NCBI GenBank assembly: GCA_012511135.1
Contig: JAAZGQ010000380.1
Span: 1-5,753, forward strand
DNA length: 5,753 nt
Origin: Bacteroidales bacterium
GTDB lineage: Bacteria > Bacteroidota > Bacteroidia > Bacteroidales > UBA1402
Direction: 5' to 3'
The notes beneath the pieces are model-generated. The model did not search any database. It saw only the letters and a list, made by a program, of their open reading frames with translations, and had not been told where the DNA came from. The translations under genes were made by a program, and so were the position numbers. Positions 5,357-5,753 of this stretch are shown piece after piece. Position 1 is the first letter of the stretch; each line of letters opens with the position of its first letter.

Positions 5357-5753
5357 ATGAATAAACCCTTCCTGAAGTATTTTCCGCGATTTTTCTTTTC
5401 ATCGCTCTGGGCTTTGGGCATTTTTTGCCTTTTTGTTTTCGACTTTTCAGGAACCACCAAAGAGCTTCCTCTTATTCCTTATGCCGACAAGATTATGCAT
5501 GCTCTGCTGTTTTTTGCTCAGACGGGCATATTGCTTTGGGAGCTCAATCGCCGGACTTTTTCTTCCACCAATATCTCCGTCGGCCGCTTGTTTCTCTGGT
5601 CGGTATCACTTCCTTTTTTGTACGGTGCTTTGATTGAATTCATTCAGAACTATTTACCCTACAGAGGTGCAGAATTTATGGATTTGCTTTTTGACCTGAT
5701 GGGTTCACTGGCTGCCTTTGCCTGCCTGATTCTGATTATGATCTGGCAGGAAA
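5357..5753 (+). CDS. VanZ-like family membrane protein, 3' end beyond window
   Basis: The first 132 residues are visible, and the frame is still open at the window edge. The ATG at 5357 sits about 20 bases after the predicted transcription start and gives a basic N-terminus (MNKPFLKYFPR) followed by a hydrophobic helix (about residues 12-29). The VanZ-like pattern follows: ADKIMHALLFF (43-53), a second helix ending at about 61, a third at about 78-92, then GALIEFIQNYLPYRGAEF (90-107) and MDLLFDLMGS (108-117) leading into a fourth helix. The Asp-Lys-x-x-His, Glu-x-x-Gln, Pro-x-Arg and Asp-x-x-x-Asp-x-x-Gly residues are those conserved in this family. VanZ itself gives low-level teicoplanin resistance in Tn1546, but chromosomal members of this size are widespread and of unknown function, so resistance should not be inferred. 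The length seen already covers most of a typical single-domain member. Confidence 0.85.
   Translation, partial: MNKPFLKYFPRFFFSSLWALGIFCLFVFDFSGTTKELPLIPYADKIMHALLFFAQTGILLWELNRRTFSSTNISVGRLFLWSVSLPFLYGALIEFIQNYLPYRGAEFMDLLFDLMGSLAAFACLILIMIWQE

Noticed and set aside
5357..5753. VanZ-like gene as an antibiotic resistance determinant
   Set aside because: No vanA-type cluster genes are nearby in this window, and VanZ-like proteins are common chromosomal proteins of unknown role in this phylum.

Overview
The window looks like ordinary chromosomal sequence from a Bacteroidetes bacterium, probably of the order Bacteroidales. The evidence is a polygalacturonase-type lipoprotein with the sequence style of that phylum, several matches to the Bacteroidetes promoter -7 element TAnnTTTG, A-rich leaders without clear Shine-Dalgarno sequences, and a ComEA-type helix-hairpin-helix protein next to a VanZ-like protein. 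I found no mobile element, tRNA, rRNA or CRISPR array.

Layout, left to right. The end of murF (cell-wall precursor synthesis) occupies 1-141. After a 118-bp gap comes a complete GH28 pectin-type glycosidase lipoprotein (260-1864), followed by a good intrinsic terminator (1885-1926). Next is a compact oxidative-stress block. oxyR lies on the minus strand (1954-2880), and diverging from it are ftn (ferritin, 2993-3478) and, 15 bp further on, a free methionine-(R)-sulfoxide reductase gene (3494-3979). The 112-bp oxyR/ftn gap holds a consensus promoter for ftn, a -7 element for oxyR, and between them a four-part ATAG-like array resembling an OxyR operator. After a structured convergent gap (3980-4040) comes a minus-strand membrane-anchored protein with three helix-hairpin-helix units (4041-5219). 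Diverging from it is the start of a VanZ-family membrane protein (5357 onward), cut by the window edge.

How the genes fit together: OxyR (peroxide sensor, both redox cysteines present), ferritin (removes Fe(II) that would drive Fenton chemistry) and the free methionine sulfoxide reductase (repairs oxidised free methionine) form a coherent peroxide and iron defence module, probably with ftn and the reductase co-transcribed under OxyR control. MurF, the GH28 enzyme, the HhH protein and the VanZ-like protein have no evident functional tie to this module. Nothing in the window demands a new biological system. The most testable signal is the OxyR-like operator with its unusual 6-bp central spacer.
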